A DNA stretch of 64,000 nucleotides from Mobilicoccus massiliensis (GTDB lineage: Bacteria; Actinomycetota; Actinomycetes; Actinomycetales; Dermatophilaceae), in the NCBI RefSeq assembly GCF_000826525.2, contig NZ_LN651327.1:62001-126000 (forward strand). The letters are read 5' to 3'. Made by a program: the position numbers and the translations under genes. The notes below the pieces were generated by a model. The model saw nothing but the letters and a program-made list of their open reading frames with translations, ran no database searches and was not told the origin of the DNA. This document shows positions 8,420-18,143 of this stretch, in pieces; the first letter of the stretch is position 1; every line of letters begins with the position of its first letter.

Positions 8420-9373
8420 TCAGCGCAGGCCGGGCAGGACGTGCTCGGCGGCGGCGTCGATCCACGGCCGCTGCTGCTGGGAGACCTGGTGGAGGTAGAC
8501 CGCGTCGAAGCCGAGGTCGGCCATCTCGCGGATGCGTTCGGTCAGTCGGCCGAGGTCGGATTCCACGAGGCACGCGTCCTGGATCTGCTCGTCGGTGGAG
8601 GCCTCGCCGAGGGCGTCGAGGTGCTCGGTGAGCACGTCGGTGGCGACGGCGGTGGGAAAGACGTTGCTGCTCCACTGGTCCCGCGCGATCGCGCGGGCCT
8701 CGTCGTCGGTGGGCGCCCAGGCGACGTGGACCTGGAGGATCATCCGGCCGTCGCCCCCCGCACCACGGTAGGCGTCGACGATCTCGCGCAGGCGATCCAT
8801 CGGCTGGTTGATCGTCGCGATGCCGTCTGCCCAGCGGGCGCCCTGGGCGGCGCTGCGCGGAGACAGGGTGGGCTGGAAGAGCTGCGGCGGCTCCTGCGGC
8901 AGCGTCCACAACTTTGCGTCCTCGACCGTGACGTGCCCGTGGTGGGTGACGGTCTCGCCGCGGTGCAGCCGCCGGATGATGTCGGCGCACTCGAGCAGTC
9001 GCTCGTCGCGGACCTCCTTGCGCGGCCACTTCTCGCCGGTGACGTACTCGTTCATGTACTGGCCGGTGCCGAGGCACATCCAGAACCGGCCGGGGAACAT
9101 CGAGGCCAGCGTGGCCGACGCCTGGGCGATGATCGCCGGGTGGTACCGCTGGCCGGGGGCGTTGACCGTGCCGAACGTGAGGCCGGTCGTCGCCATCGCG
9201 GCTCCGAGCCACGACCACGTGAACCCCGCCTCGCCCTGCCGCGAGCTCCACGGCGCGAAGTGGTCGGAGCACATCGCCGCGTCGAAGCCGGCCTGCTCGG
9301 CGAGCTGGACGTCCTCGAGCAACTGCCCGGGCGGGATCTGTTCGTGCGAGGCGTGAAAGCCGACGAGAGTCAT
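8420..9373 (-). CDS. Luciferase-like flavin-dependent oxidoreductase (LLM class, TIGR03885-like)
   Basis: 317 residues from ATG 9373. The start [11 protein letters not shown], the block [16 protein letters not shown], then [19 protein letters not shown] and [14 protein letters not shown] match the luciferase-like monooxygenase fold and specifically the subfamily first described as non-F420 members (probably FMN). The substrate is unknown. A longer version starting at 9493 would overlap the divergent ligase promoter and is not preferred. It lies directly upstream of the GH13 gene, so a joint role in a carbohydrate-linked process is possible but unproven. Confidence 0.85.
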   Translation of the reverse strand: MTLVGFHASHEQIPPGQLLEDVQLAEQAGFDAAMCSDHFAPWSSRQGEAGFTWSWLGAAMATTGLTFGTVNAPGQRYHPAIIAQASATLASMFPGRFWMCLGTGQYMNEYVTGEKWPRKEVRDERLLECADIIRRLHRGETVTHHGHVTVEDAKLWTLPQEPPQLFQPTLSPRSAAQGARWADGIATINQPMDRLREIVDAYRGAGGDGRMILQVHVAWAPTDDEARAIARDQWSSNVFPTAVATDVLTEHLDALGEASTDEQIQDACLVESDLGRLTERIREMADLGFDAVYLHQVSQQQRPWIDAAAEHVLPGLR

Positions 9374-9517
9374 ACCCTCATTCAAACCGAGGAGGTGGCC
9401 GTGGTCACACCGGTCGGTGACGACGGGAGCACTCGGGCAGTGGCGCACCGGGTCGACGGCCCGCGGTCGAACGACGAGGAGCAGTGTGGGCATGACGGAT
9501 TCGAGACAGGGGCGCGC

Positions 9518-11050
9518 GTGAGACTCGCCGACGTCGTCGCCACCTCCGCGCGTGTCGGCGCGACCAGATCGCGGACGGCCAAGATCGCCGCCGTCGCCGA
9601 GGCGTTGCGCGAGGCCGGGTCCGACGCTGCGCGGATCGTCGCGTTCTACCTCTCCGGGGCGTTGCCGCAGCGCCGGACCGGCGTGGGCTGGCGAGGGCTC
9701 GCGTCGCTGCCCGCACCGGCGGAGCAGCCGACGCTAACGGTCGCCGAGGTCGACGCCGCTCTCGAGGACATCTCTGCGCTCGCCGGGACCGGCTCGGCGG
9801 GGCGGCGTCGTGAAGCCGTGAACGACCTGTTCGCCCGCGCGACCGCCGACGAGCAGGCGTTCCTGCGGGGGCTGCTCACCGGCGAGGTTCGCCAGGGCGC
9901 ACTCGACGGGGTGTTGCAGGCGGCGATCGCCGAGGCCGCCGCTGTTCCCGCTGCCGCCGTGCGGCGCGCGGTCATGCTCGCCGGGTGGTCGGCCGATGTC
10001 GCTGCTGCGGCCCTGGCGCACGGTGAGGCGGGCCTCGCCGAGATCGGCCTCGTCGTCGGAAGACCCCTGCGGCCCATGCTCGCCGGATCGGCACCTGACG
10101 TCGCGGCGGCGCTCGCCACGGTGGGCGGAGGAGAGCCGGTGGCGGTCGAGCGCAAACTCGACGGCATCCGGTTGCAGGCGCACAAGGACGGCGACGACGT
10201 GCGCCTGTTCACCCGCTCGCTCGACGAGATCACCGAACGGCTGCCCGAGGTCGTCGAACTCGTGCGCTCGCTGCCGGCCGAGCGGCTCGTCCTCGACGCC
10301 GAGGCGATCGCGTTGCGACTCGACGGGCGCCCACACCCGTTCCAGGTCACCGGCGCTCGCACCGCGAGCCGGGCCGATCCCGCCGCTCTCGCCGAGCGGA
10401 CCCCGGTGACGACGTACGCCTTCGACCTCCTGCACGTCGACGGGGAGGATCTTCTCGACCTGCCCGCTCGCGAGCGCTTCGCCCGTCTGGCCGACGTCGC
10501 ACCCGAGTCCCGCGTGCCCCGGCTCGTCACCGCCGAGGAGGACGAGGCGGCCGCGTTCTTCGCCGATCAGATCGCCGCCGGGCACGAAGGGGTCGTGGTC
10601 AAGAGCCTCGATGCGCCCTACGCCGCCGGCCGGCGGGGAGCGGGCTGGGTCAAGGTGAAACCGCGACACACCCTCGACCTCGTCGTGCTCGCCGTCGAAT
10701 GGGGCAGCGGTCGCCGGCGTGGAAAGCTCTCGAACATCCACCTCGGGGCGCGGGATGCCGCCTCGCCCACGGGGTTCACCATGCTCGGCAAGACGTTCAA
10801 GGGCATGACCGACGAGATCCTCGAGTGGCAGACCCGCCGGTTCCTCGACCTCGAGACCCATCGCGAGGGACACGTCGTGTTCGTGCGACCCGAACAGGTC
10901 GTCGAGATCGCGTTCGACGGATTGCAGACGTCGACCCGCTACCCCGGCGGCCTGGCCCTGCGGTTCGCGCGGGTGCTGCGCTACCGCGACGACAAGGGCG
11001 CGGCCGAGGCCGACACGATCGAGACCGTCCGCGCCCTCGCGGCGACCTGA
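9518..11050 (+). CDS. ligB: ATP-dependent DNA ligase (LigB type)
   Basis: 510 residues, equal to mycobacterial LigB (about 507). An N-terminal helical DNA-binding domain (1-190) is followed by the adenylation domain with nucleophile Lys213 in ERKLDGIR, then [33 protein letters not shown] and GWVKVKP (motifs III-V). The OB-fold domain ends with [19 protein letters not shown]. It seals nicks using ATP and accompanies the essential NAD-dependent ligase as a repair enzyme. The GTG at 9518 was chosen; everything further upstream in frame is the antisense of the flavin oxidoreductase. It is transcribed away from that gene. Confidence 0.93.
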   Translation: MRLADVVATSARVGATRSRTAKIAAVAEALREAGSDAARIVAFYLSGALPQRRTGVGWRGLASLPAPAEQPTLTVAEVDAALEDISALAGTGSAGRRREAVNDLFARATADEQAFLRGLLTGEVRQGALDGVLQAAIAEAAAVPAAAVRRAVMLAGWSADVAAAALAHGEAGLAEIGLVVGRPLRPMLAGSAPDVAAALATVGGGEPVAVERKLDGIRLQAHKDGDDVRLFTRSLDEITERLPEVVELVRSLPAERLVLDAEAIALRLDGRPHPFQVTGARTASRADPAALAERTPVTTYAFDLLHVDGEDLLDLPARERFARLADVAPESRVPRLVTAEEDEAAAFFADQIAAGHEGVVVKSLDAPYAAGRRGAGWVKVKPRHTLDLVVLAVEWGSGRRRGKLSNIHLGARDAASPTGFTMLGKTFKGMTDEILEWQTRRFLDLETHREGHVVFVRPEQVVEIAFDGLQTSTRYPGGLALRFARVLRYRDDKGAAEADTIETVRALAAT

Positions 11051-11067
11051 GCCGCCCCTGCCACGAA

Positions 11068-11185
11068 CGACGTCGGCCCGCACTCACGCTGCTCCGAAGG
11101 CCCGCGCAACAACGAATGGTCGTCACCGACGTCGGCCCGCACTCACGCTGCCCGAAAGACTCGCGCAACAAGGACCGGTCAGTCC
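11068..11185. repeat. Imperfect 59-bp tandem duplication
   Basis: CGACGTCGGCCCGCACTCAC plus four more bases is repeated exactly at 11068-11091 and 11127-11150. The remaining 35 bases of each unit are related but diverged and both contain CGCGCAACAA, the core of the inverted-repeat arm of the adjoining element. The unit therefore seems to be a partial duplication of that element's left side. Confidence 0.7.
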
Positions 11186-11277
11186 GACGGCCGATTTCGC
11201 CGGCAGCCCCCTGACCAGCGGTGATGCCGGTGGCGGCCGATGAGAGGTCGTCGGTGACCGGTCTTTGTTGCGCGAGT
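11159..11277. repeat. Inverted-repeat element, copy 1 (119 bp)
   Basis: Two 23-base arms, 11159-11181 and 11255-11277, are reverse complements at 22 of 23 positions (core CGCGCAACAAAGACCGGT). They flank a 73-base centre. The same arms recur at 25170-25290. The centre of copy 1 read backwards shares GCTGGTCAG-N-GGG-N-TGC with the centre of copy 2. It lies between convergent ligB and the TipAL gene. It may be a repeated intergenic palindrome (REP-like) or a bidirectional terminator. Confidence 0.75.
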
Positions 11278-11288
11278 TCTGCGTTGCC

Positions 11289-12104
11289 TCACTGCCAGAC
11301 GGCGGTCTCGGGGTCGACTCCCTGGGCACTCGCGTTCTGAGCGATCGCGTCGTGCAGCCACTGCGTGAGACCGGGCTGCACCGCCTCGTAGCGGTCGGTG
11401 AACCGCTGGTCGGCGAGGTACATCCGGGCCAGGCACACCTGCATCGAGTACGAGCAGTCGTAGAACCGGTCGATCGACGCGCGATGGCGCTCGGCGAGGG
11501 CGTTCGCCGTGTCGGAACCGGGGGCGACGCCGTCGCGGACGGCCGCGGCCATGTCGGCGTCGAGCGCGTCGCTCTCGGCCTTGACCCGTTCCCAGTCCTC
11601 ACGTGACATCTGCTTCGAGCGGGCCTGCGACTGCGCCCACTGCTCGGTGTCGCCCCAGCGTTCCTCGGCCTCGACCTGGTACTCGGGGTTCCACTCCTGA
11701 CCGAAGATCTCGCTCATCTCGGCCGGGGTGAGGTTCGTGTCGTTCATCTCTGCCTCCATCAACACATCCACTGCGGAGACCATCTCCTGCAGGCGAGAGA
11801 TGCGGCCTTCGAGCAGTTCCCGCTGGCGACGCAGGTGGGCGACCTGATCGACCGTGGGGTCGTCGAGGAGTTCGCCGATCTGCGCGAGCGGGATCCCCAC
11901 CTCCCGGTAGACGAGCACCCGATGGATCCGCGCGACGTCGTCGCGCGAGTACACCCGGTAGTCGGAGTTCGTACGCCCGCTCGGGTGCACGAGGCCGATC
12001 TCGTCCCAGTGGTGGAGGGTCCGCACGCTCACCCCGACCAACGCCGCCGTGGCGCCGACCGTCAGCTCGTCGTGCGGTGTGCTCACCGTTGCAGCATCTC
12101 TCAC
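11289..12104 (-). CDS. tipA: TipAL-type MerR-family transcriptional activator
   Basis: About 271 residues. An N-terminal MerR helix-turn-helix (VGATAALVGVSVRTLHHWDE), a dimerising coiled coil (about 85-120), then a TipAS antibiotic-binding domain (about 125-271). The domain has the paired Cys of DCSYSMQVC (Cys217 and Cys224), with the 7-residue spacing of the Cys that trap thiopeptides in Streptomyces TipA. It probably activates its own promoter when it binds a drug. Its promoter (12112-12142) has the TipA-type palindrome in a 19-bp spacer. The -10 is 7 bases before the GTG at 12104, suggesting a leaderless start; GTG 12086 (265 residues) is the alternative. No drug pump adjoins it. Confidence 0.88.
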   Translation of the reverse strand: MRDAATVSTPHDELTVGATAALVGVSVRTLHHWDEIGLVHPSGRTNSDYRVYSRDDVARIHRVLVYREVGIPLAQIGELLDDPTVDQVAHLRRQRELLEGRISRLQEMVSAVDVLMEAEMNDTNLTPAEMSEIFGQEWNPEYQVEAEERWGDTEQWAQSQARSKQMSREDWERVKAESDALDADMAAAVRDGVAPGSDTANALAERHRASIDRFYDCSYSMQVCLARMYLADQRFTDRYEAVQPGLTQWLHDAIAQNASAQGVDPETAVWQ

Positions 12105-12111
12105 ACCCACG

Positions 12112-12142
12112 ACGATTCCGCCTCACGCCGCGTGAGGGTCAA
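12112..12142 (-). promoter_or_regulatory. TipAL autoregulated promoter and operator
   Basis: On the minus strand TTGACC (12142-12137) and AATCGT (12117-12112) are 19 bases apart. The palindrome CCTCACGC-C-GCGTGAGG (12121-12137) is perfect over 8-1-8 and resembles the tipA operator of Streptomyces as I remember it. A MerR dimer would untwist this over-long spacer to activate. Confidence 0.75.
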
Positions 12143-12289
12143 GCCACATCGCGACACCGTGTGACCGGCCGCGGCCCAGCCTCGTGCCGACCGCGTGACC
12201 GGCGGGTGGATCCGCGGGTGGGTAGCGACCCGGCTCCAGTGCCCCGCAGGCAGACTGGCGGGATCGGACCGAATGCATGAAAGGACGTC

Positions 12290-12961
12290 ATGTTCGATCT
12301 CGCCTCGTTCGCGTTCACCTCCAACGACCCCTCGGTGACACCCGAGAACTTTCTCGACTTCGGTATCCACCTCGTCGTCGATCTCGCCGCCGTGCTCGTG
12401 CTGGCGTTCGGGATCTACCTGCGGCACGGCCGTCGTGACATCGTCACGTGCCTGCTCTGCTTCAACCTCGCGCTCTTCGTCGTGCTCGCGGTCATCGACG
12501 TGCGCAGCGTCGACCTCGGGTTCGGGTTCGGCCTGTTCGCGCTGCTGTCGATCATCAGCCTGCGCAGTGAGACGTTCTCGACGATCGAGCTGGCGTACTT
12601 CTTCTGCGGGATCGTGCTGGGGGTGGTCAACGCGCTCGAGGTGGGCGGCACGGTGCTCAACTGGTCCAACGAGCTCTTCGCGATCCTGTTGAGCGCGACC
12701 ATCGTCCTCGGGGTCTATCTCGTGGATCATCCGCGGCTGCGCCCGGCGGCGGGCCACGTGCAGATCACGCTCGACACGGTGCACCGCGACCCGGTGATGC
12801 TGCGCAACGACCTGGAGGATCGGCTCGGGGTCGACGTGACGACCGCGACCGTGCTCCACGCCGATTACGTCCAGGACACGATGCTCGTCGACGTGCGCTA
12901 CGTGGCCCCTGACGGCGCGCGTGGACAGGTGGCGGGTGTCGCGACGCTCGACCAGCCGTGA
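12290..12961 (+). CDS. DUF4956 integral membrane protein
   Basis: 223 residues with four membrane helices in the first 145 residues (VVDLAAVLVLAFGIYLRHG, LLCFNLALFVVLAVI, GFGLFALLSIISLRSE, ELFAILLSATIVLGVYLV) and a soluble C-terminal domain. The family motif FGLFALLSIISLRSETFS is present. DUF4956 proteins are regularly encoded next to VTC polyphosphate-polymerase-type genes, as here, and may form a membrane partner. AAAGGA lies 7 bases before the ATG. The VTC gene begins 7 bases after its stop, so the two form an operon. Confidence 0.85.
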   Translation: MFDLASFAFTSNDPSVTPENFLDFGIHLVVDLAAVLVLAFGIYLRHGRRDIVTCLLCFNLALFVVLAVIDVRSVDLGFGFGLFALLSIISLRSETFSTIELAYFFCGIVLGVVNALEVGGTVLNWSNELFAILLSATIVLGVYLVDHPRLRPAAGHVQITLDTVHRDPVMLRNDLEDRLGVDVTTATVLHADYVQDTMLVDVRYVAPDGARGQVAGVATLDQP

Positions 12962-12968
12962 GGTCGCC

Positions 12969-13886
12969 GTGAGTCGTCCCCGTGGCCACCACCTCGAGGA
13001 GATCGTCGGCCGCCTCGACCCCATCGATCTCACCGAGCTCAACGCCCGAGCCGCGCTGCAGACCAGAGCCGACTCGAAGTACGTCCTCGACCGGGCTCAG
13101 TTCGACGCGTTCGTCGCACGCCTCGAGGGCCGCTGCGACGTGCTCGAGATCGACGGGGTGCGTGGTCAGCAGTACGACACGACGTACTTCGACTCCGCGC
13201 AGCTGACGAGCTACCACGATCACCTGCAGCGACGCCGGTACACCTACAAGATGCGCACTCGCATCTACGTCGACACCGGTCTGAACGTCTTCGAGGTCAA
13301 ACTGCGCGACGGCCGCGGCCACACGGTCAAGCGCAAGATCGACCACGCCGATGACGCGGCGAACGTCGTGGGGCCGAGGGCGGACGCCTTCTTTCGGGAG
13401 GTGGTGCGCGAGGCGTACGGACTCGATGTCACGTATCCCGTGCAGCCGGTGCTGCGCAATCGGTACCGGCGGTTCACGCTCGCCTCGCGTGCGACGCCGG
13501 CCCGCACGACCGTCGACGTCGACCTGCACATGCTCCGTAGTGCCGACGTCGTCGCGTCGATGGATCCCACGCTCGCGCTCGTCGAGACCAAGAGCGCCCA
13601 CGGCAATGGCGAGATGGACCGGCTGTTGTGGGACCTGGGTATCCGGCCGATGCGGGTGAGTAAGTACTGTCTCGGGCTCGAACTGCTCCACCCGCACCTG
13701 TCGGTGAACCGCTACCTGCCCGCGATGACCCGGCTCTTCGGGCCCCCTCGACGACCGACCGTCACCGCCGTAGGCGAACGCGCCGCGACCGCCTATGTCT
13801 CCCTGGAGCGGCCGCCACGTGCCCCGCGGCCGCTTCGCCCGCCTCGCGCCCCGCGCGGACCCCGGCCACTGCATCCGGTGCGATGA
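12969..13886 (+). CDS. VTC-domain protein (polyphosphate polymerase-like)
   Basis: 305 residues from the GTG at 12969. The VTC domain forms a tunnel lined with basic residues that, in yeast Vtc4, makes polyphosphate from ATP. Here RADSKYVLD near the start, YDTTYFDS, RRRYTYKMRTRIY, FEVKLRDGRGHTVKRK and ALVETKSAH supply the expected alternating basic and acidic tunnel residues. The C-terminal 40 residues are Pro/Arg-rich and disordered. It is coupled to the DUF4956 gene. Polyphosphate synthesis is the family expectation, not shown here. Confidence 0.83.
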   Translation: MSRPRGHHLEEIVGRLDPIDLTELNARAALQTRADSKYVLDRAQFDAFVARLEGRCDVLEIDGVRGQQYDTTYFDSAQLTSYHDHLQRRRYTYKMRTRIYVDTGLNVFEVKLRDGRGHTVKRKIDHADDAANVVGPRADAFFREVVREAYGLDVTYPVQPVLRNRYRRFTLASRATPARTTVDVDLHMLRSADVVASMDPTLALVETKSAHGNGEMDRLLWDLGIRPMRVSKYCLGLELLHPHLSVNRYLPAMTRLFGPPRRPTVTAVGERAATAYVSLERPPRAPRPLRPPRAPRGPRPLHPVR

Positions 13887-13899
13887 CCGGGGGCCGGCC

Positions 13900-14841
13900 T
13901 CAGCACCGGGGCCAGGCGTAGGACTCCTGGGCGCCGGCTCGCTGGACGGCCTTCGCGGCGGCGGCGTTGCCGGCGCGGGCGGCGTCCTCGAGTGAGTCCC
14001 CTTCGGCGAGGCGGGCGGCGACGGTACCGACGAAGCAGTCGCCGGCGCCGGTGGTGTCGACGACCTCCACCTTCTCGCCCTCGCACACCGTCGTCCCGGC
14101 GCTCGTCGACACGACGGCGCCCGCTGCGCCGAGGGTGATGACGACCGAGTCGACCCCGTGGGCGCGCAGGGACTCACCGAGGGCGGAGGCCTCGTCGAGG
14201 GTCATCTCGGCGTCCTCCGTCGTCATGTCGTCGTCGGCCGCAGCGGGGTCGTCGGCCTCGAGCATGGCCGCGGCGGCACGGGCCTCGTGCTCGTTGACGA
14301 TGAGCGGGTCGGCGGCTCGAAGGGTGTCGGGCGCGAGGGCGACGACGGGCGCGAGGTTGACGACGAGGCGCGTCCCGAGGTCGGTGCAGACCCGCGCGGC
14401 CTCGTCGACGACGTCGGTGGGGATCTCGCCCTGGACGACCACGACGTCCTCTGCCGTGAGCGCGGCCGCACGCACGTCGTCTACGGTCACCTGCGCGTTC
14501 GCCCCCGGGATGACGATGATCGAGTTCTCGCCGGCGTCGGAGACCGTGATGAGCGCGATCCCGGTGGGGGTGTCTTCGACCCTTCGCACGCCGGAGAGGT
14601 CGACACCCGCCTTCTCCAGCAGCGAGGTCGCGATCGCGCTGTCCTCGCCGATGCAGCCGACCATCGCGGTCGGTGCTCCAGCGAGGGCCGCGGCCACGGC
14701 CTGGTTCGCGCCCTTGCCGCCGGCCTTGCGGGAGCCGTCCTCACCGAGCACGGTCTCGCCGGGGCGCGGATGCGTGCGCACGCGGGCGAAGAGGTCGACG
14801 TTGATCGAACCGATGACGACGACGCGCGACGGGGTGTCCAT
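13900..14841 (-). CDS. rbsK: Ribokinase (PfkB family)
   Basis: 313 residues. The N-terminal motif [11 protein letters not shown], the GG dipeptide region [14 protein letters not shown], and the C-terminal signature [11 protein letters not shown] with catalytic base Asp268 identify a ribokinase-type sugar kinase (ribose to ribose 5-phosphate). An acidic insertion ([19 protein letters not shown], about residues 192-210) sits in the middle and is longer than in usual RbsK. TAGGGT lies 7 bases before the ATG, so the mRNA is probably leaderless. No ribose transporter adjoins it. It diverges from selO across 58 bases. Confidence 0.87.
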   Translation of the reverse strand: MDTPSRVVVIGSINVDLFARVRTHPRPGETVLGEDGSRKAGGKGANQAVAAALAGAPTAMVGCIGEDSAIATSLLEKAGVDLSGVRRVEDTPTGIALITVSDAGENSIIVIPGANAQVTVDDVRAAALTAEDVVVVQGEIPTDVVDEAARVCTDLGTRLVVNLAPVVALAPDTLRAADPLIVNEHEARAAAAMLEADDPAAADDDMTTEDAEMTLDEASALGESLRAHGVDSVVITLGAAGAVVSTSAGTTVCEGEKVEVVDTTGAGDCFVGTVAARLAEGDSLEDAARAGNAAAAKAVQRAGAQESYAWPRC

Positions 14842-14899
14842 GGCCTCGACCCTACGCAGGACGCGGTTGCCCGGCGCGCGACCGGGGCATAGGGCAGGT

Positions 14900-16408
14900 A
14901 TGAGTGCACCCACCTTCGAGCAGACGTACGCGGCCGACGTGCCGGAGTTGTCGACGGCGTGGCGGGCAGCGGTCGTGGAGGAGCCGAGCCTGCTCGTGTT
15001 CGACGACGACCTCGCGACCGAGCTCGGGCTCGATGCCGCGTGGCTGCGCACCCCCGACGGGGTGCGGATGCTCGCAGGGCAGGTGCCGGAATCCTGGCCG
15101 ACGTACGCGCAGGCCTATGCCGGCCACCAGTTCGGTTCGTACTCACCGGTGCTCGGCGACGGTCGGGCGTTGCTCCTCGGTGAGTTCGTCGATCCTGCCG
15201 GTCGACGTCATGACCTGCACCTCAAGGGGTCGGGCCGCACCCCCTACGCCCGCGGAGGCGACGGCAACGCCGCGGTCGGGCCGATGCTGCGCGAGTACCT
15301 CGTGAGCGAGGCGATGGACGCGCTCGGCATCCCGACGACCCGCTCGCTCGCGGTCGTCGGCACCGGCCGGACGATCATGCGTGAGCGGCCGCTGCCGGGC
15401 GCGATCCTCGCGCGGGTCGCGAGCAGCCACCTGCGGGTCGGCACGTTTCAGTACGCGGCCTCCCTCGGCCGCCTCGACGTGCTCCGCGCTCTCGCCGACC
15501 ACGCGATCGACCGGCACCACCCCACGGCACGAGAGGCCGACGACCCCTACCTCGCGCTCTTCGAGGCGGTCGCGACCGCGCAGGCCCGGCTCGTCGCCCG
15601 GTGGATGGGCGTCGGATTCATCCACGGCGTGATGAACACCGACAACATGACGATCAGCGGCGAGACCATCGACTACGGCCCCTGCGCCTTCCTCGACGCC
15701 CACGACCCGCGCGCGGTGTTCAGCTCGATCGACCACGGTGGCCGGTACGCCTACGGCAATCAGCCGGGCATCGCGCAGTGGAACCTCGCGCGGCTCGGCG
15801 AGGCGCTGCTGCCGCTGATCGGCCGCGGGCCGGGCGGGGGTGAGGACGAGTCGGGTGAGGACGAGTCGACGCCACGGCCGTGGCCCGAACCGGCCGAGGC
15901 GGCGGTCGAGGCCGCCACCGGGGTCCTCGCCGGGTTCGCCGAGACCTACGACGCGGCGTTCCACGAGGTCATGGCGGCCAAACTCGGCGTGCGCACCGGT
16001 GCGGAGGACGACCCGGAGGTACGCACCCTCGTCAGCGACGTCCTCGCTCTGCTGACCCGCGAGCGCATCGACCACACGCAGTTCTTCCGGGCGCTCACCG
16101 ACGGATCGGCTCGGGAGCTCGTCGACGACGCCGCGCCGTTCGACGTCTGGCTCGAGCGACGCAGCGCGCTGCTCGATCCGGACACTGCGGCGAGGGAGGC
16201 GAGGATGAACGCCGCCAACCCCGTCTACATCCCGCGCAATCACGTCGTCGAGGACGTGCTCGGTGCCGCGACCGAGGGTGATCTCGCGCCGTTCATGCGA
16301 GTTCTCCCGGCGTTGCGCACGCCGTTCACGCGCCGCGACGGGTTCGAGGATCTCGCACGTCCCGCGCCGGCCGGAACGCCGCAGCACATCACGTACTGCG
16401 GCACCTGA
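14900..16408 (+). CDS. selO: Protein adenylyltransferase SelO (YdiU family)
   Basis: 502 residues, a pseudokinase-fold enzyme that transfers AMP from ATP to Ser, Thr or Tyr of target proteins in redox stress. Family blocks are intact: [78 protein letters not shown] and NPVYIPRNH. The C-terminus YCGT has Cys where eukaryotic SelO has selenocysteine. A tandem 15-bp duplication (15838-15867) encodes the acidic repeat [10 protein letters not shown] in a loop. The ATG at 14900 has CATAGG 6 bases before it, perhaps a leaderless start. Confidence 0.93.
   Translation: MSAPTFEQTYAADVPELSTAWRAAVVEEPSLLVFDDDLATELGLDAAWLRTPDGVRMLAGQVPESWPTYAQAYAGHQFGSYSPVLGDGRALLLGEFVDPAGRRHDLHLKGSGRTPYARGGDGNAAVGPMLREYLVSEAMDALGIPTTRSLAVVGTGRTIMRERPLPGAILARVASSHLRVGTFQYAASLGRLDVLRALADHAIDRHHPTAREADDPYLALFEAVATAQARLVARWMGVGFIHGVMNTDNMTISGETIDYGPCAFLDAHDPRAVFSSIDHGGRYAYGNQPGIAQWNLARLGEALLPLIGRGPGGGEDESGEDESTPRPWPEPAEAAVEAATGVLAGFAETYDAAFHEVMAAKLGVRTGAEDDPEVRTLVSDVLALLTRERIDHTQFFRALTDGSARELVDDAAPFDVWLERRSALLDPDTAAREARMNAANPVYIPRNHVVEDVLGAATEGDLAPFMRVLPALRTPFTRRDGFEDLARPAPAGTPQHITYCGT
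15838..15867 (+). repeat. 15-bp tandem duplication inside selO
   Basis: GGGTGAGGACGAGTC occurs twice head to tail, in frame, adding five residues to an acidic surface loop of SelO. The copies are identical, so the duplication is recent or kept homogeneous. Confidence 0.85.
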
Positions 16409-16556
16409 GGCACCGCGCAATCGTGATCCGGTGAACACGTGCGCGGCTTTCCGCCACGAGAGAACGTTCTGGGCCTAGCCTGACAATCACGCAGAACTCC
16501 ACCACCCGGCTACGCCGGTGACCTCATCGGCGAGGTGTGAGCGAAAGAGGCACTCG

Positions 16557-18143
16557 ATGGACGAGTTGATCGAAGCGTGCGGGCAAGGGCTCGACCAGTG
16601 CACCGGTGCGATCGCCGGAGCCTTGTGGAGCAACTGGCTCATCTATCTCGTGCTCTTCAGCGGGATCCTTTACACCATCGTGCTCAAGGCCCCGCAGCTT
16701 CTTCGCATTCGTGAGATGGTCGCCCAGCTCATGGGTGGCGGTGATTCCTCCCGGGGTGTCTCCTCGTTCGAGGCCTTCGCCATGGCCCTCGGCGGGCGGG
16801 TGGGTGTCGGCAACATCATGGGCGTCGCAACCGCCATTCATTTCGGTGGTCCTGGAGCGATGTTCTGGATGTGGATCACGGCGTTGCTCGGCGCGGGCAT
16901 CGCGGTGGTCGAGTCCTCGCTCGCGCAGGTCTACAAGGTCGAGGTCAACGGTGAATACCGCGGTGGCCCGGCCTATTACATGACCAGGGGAATCAAGTGG
17001 CCGCTGGTCGGCACGATCCTCGGATTCGTCTACGCCTGTGCGGCGATTCTCGCGTTCACCGTCACCGGGCCGACGATCCAGTCGAACAGCATCGCGATGT
17101 CGATGGAGGGTGCGTGGAACATTCCGCCGGCCGCCACGGGAATCGTCGTCGCGATTCTCTTCTGCCTCGTGATCTTCGGTGGCATGAAGCGCATCGGCAA
17201 GGTCTGCGGATTCCTCGTGCCGTTCATGGCCGCCGCGTACATCCTGCTCGGTCTGGTCATTCTCGTCCTGGACGCCGACGAGGTGCCCGAGATGTTCCGG
17301 CTGATCTTCTCCGCCGCGTTCGGCCAGGAGGCGATGTTCGGCGGCATGCTCGGCGCCATCATCATGTGGGGCGTCAAGCGAGCCGTCTACTCCTCCGAGG
17401 CCGGCACCGGTTCGGGTGCGCAGGCCTCCGCCGCCGCCGAGGTGTCGCACCCGATCAAGCAGGGCCTGGCCCAGGGATTCTCGGTCTACATCGACACGAC
17501 CTTCGTGTGCACGATCACCGGACTCATGATCCTGGTCACCGGCCAGTACAACGTCGTGGCGCCGGACGAGACGACCCAGATCATCAACAACCTCCCCGGT
17601 GTCGAGAACGCCCAGTACACCCAGAGCGCGATCGACTCGGTGTTCCCCGGGTTCGGCGCCGGGTTCGTCGCGATCGCGATGTTCCTCTTCGCGTTCACGA
17701 CGCTGCTCTCGTTCGGCTTCTACGCCGACACGAACATCGCCTTCCTCTTCCGTGGCGGCCGCAAGGCGCGCATCGCCAACATCGTCGTCCAGCTCGTGCT
17801 CACGGCGTCGATCATCATCGGAGCCATCCGCAAGTCCGACTTCGCATGGAACATGGCCGATATCGGCGTCGGTCTCTACTCGTGGATCAACCTCATCGGT
17901 CTGCTGTTCCTCGTCGGCACGGCGATGAAGGTGATGAAGGACTACGCCCAGCAGCGCAAGGAGGGCCTGGACCCGGTCTTCGACCCCGCTCGAGTCGGCA
18001 TCCACGACGTGCCGCTGTGGAACGAGATCGCCACCCGGTATCGCACCGAGCACGCGAACGACGGCACGGCCCTCATCGGCGTTCCGGGCGACGACGAGAC
18101 GCCCGGTGGAGCCACCGCGGCCGGAGTCACGACGGATCGGTGA
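16557..18143 (+). CDS. Alanine/glycine:cation symporter (AGCS family)
   Basis: 528 residues with about ten to eleven membrane helices. The AGCS signature SSFEAFAMALGGRVGVGNI and the blocks GPGAMFWMWITALLGAG, GGPAYYM and VKRAVYSSEAGTGSGAQASA place it with Na+- or H+-coupled importers of alanine, glycine or related amino acids. ATG 16557 has AAAGAGG about 8 bases upstream; an earlier in-frame ATG at 16518 lacks one. The stop overlaps the convergent Lrp gene by 17 bases, and Lrp proteins often control amino-acid uptake, so regulation by its neighbour is plausible. Confidence 0.92.
   Translation: MDELIEACGQGLDQCTGAIAGALWSNWLIYLVLFSGILYTIVLKAPQLLRIREMVAQLMGGGDSSRGVSSFEAFAMALGGRVGVGNIMGVATAIHFGGPGAMFWMWITALLGAGIAVVESSLAQVYKVEVNGEYRGGPAYYMTRGIKWPLVGTILGFVYACAAILAFTVTGPTIQSNSIAMSMEGAWNIPPAATGIVVAILFCLVIFGGMKRIGKVCGFLVPFMAAAYILLGLVILVLDADEVPEMFRLIFSAAFGQEAMFGGMLGAIIMWGVKRAVYSSEAGTGSGAQASAAAEVSHPIKQGLAQGFSVYIDTTFVCTITGLMILVTGQYNVVAPDETTQIINNLPGVENAQYTQSAIDSVFPGFGAGFVAIAMFLFAFTTLLSFGFYADTNIAFLFRGGRKARIANIVVQLVLTASIIIGAIRKSDFAWNMADIGVGLYSWINLIGLLFLVGTAMKVMKDYAQQRKEGLDPVFDPARVGIHDVPLWNEIATRYRTEHANDGTALIGVPGDDETPGGATAAGVTTDR

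Noticed and set aside
16462-16471. AGAACGTTCT palindrome before the AGCS gene
   Set aside because: Ten-base palindromes occur dozens of times by chance in 64 kb; nothing else supports an operator here.
16409-16556. Glycine riboswitch upstream of the amino-acid symporter
   Set aside because: I looked for the conserved core of the glycine aptamer because of the gene's family; it is absent.
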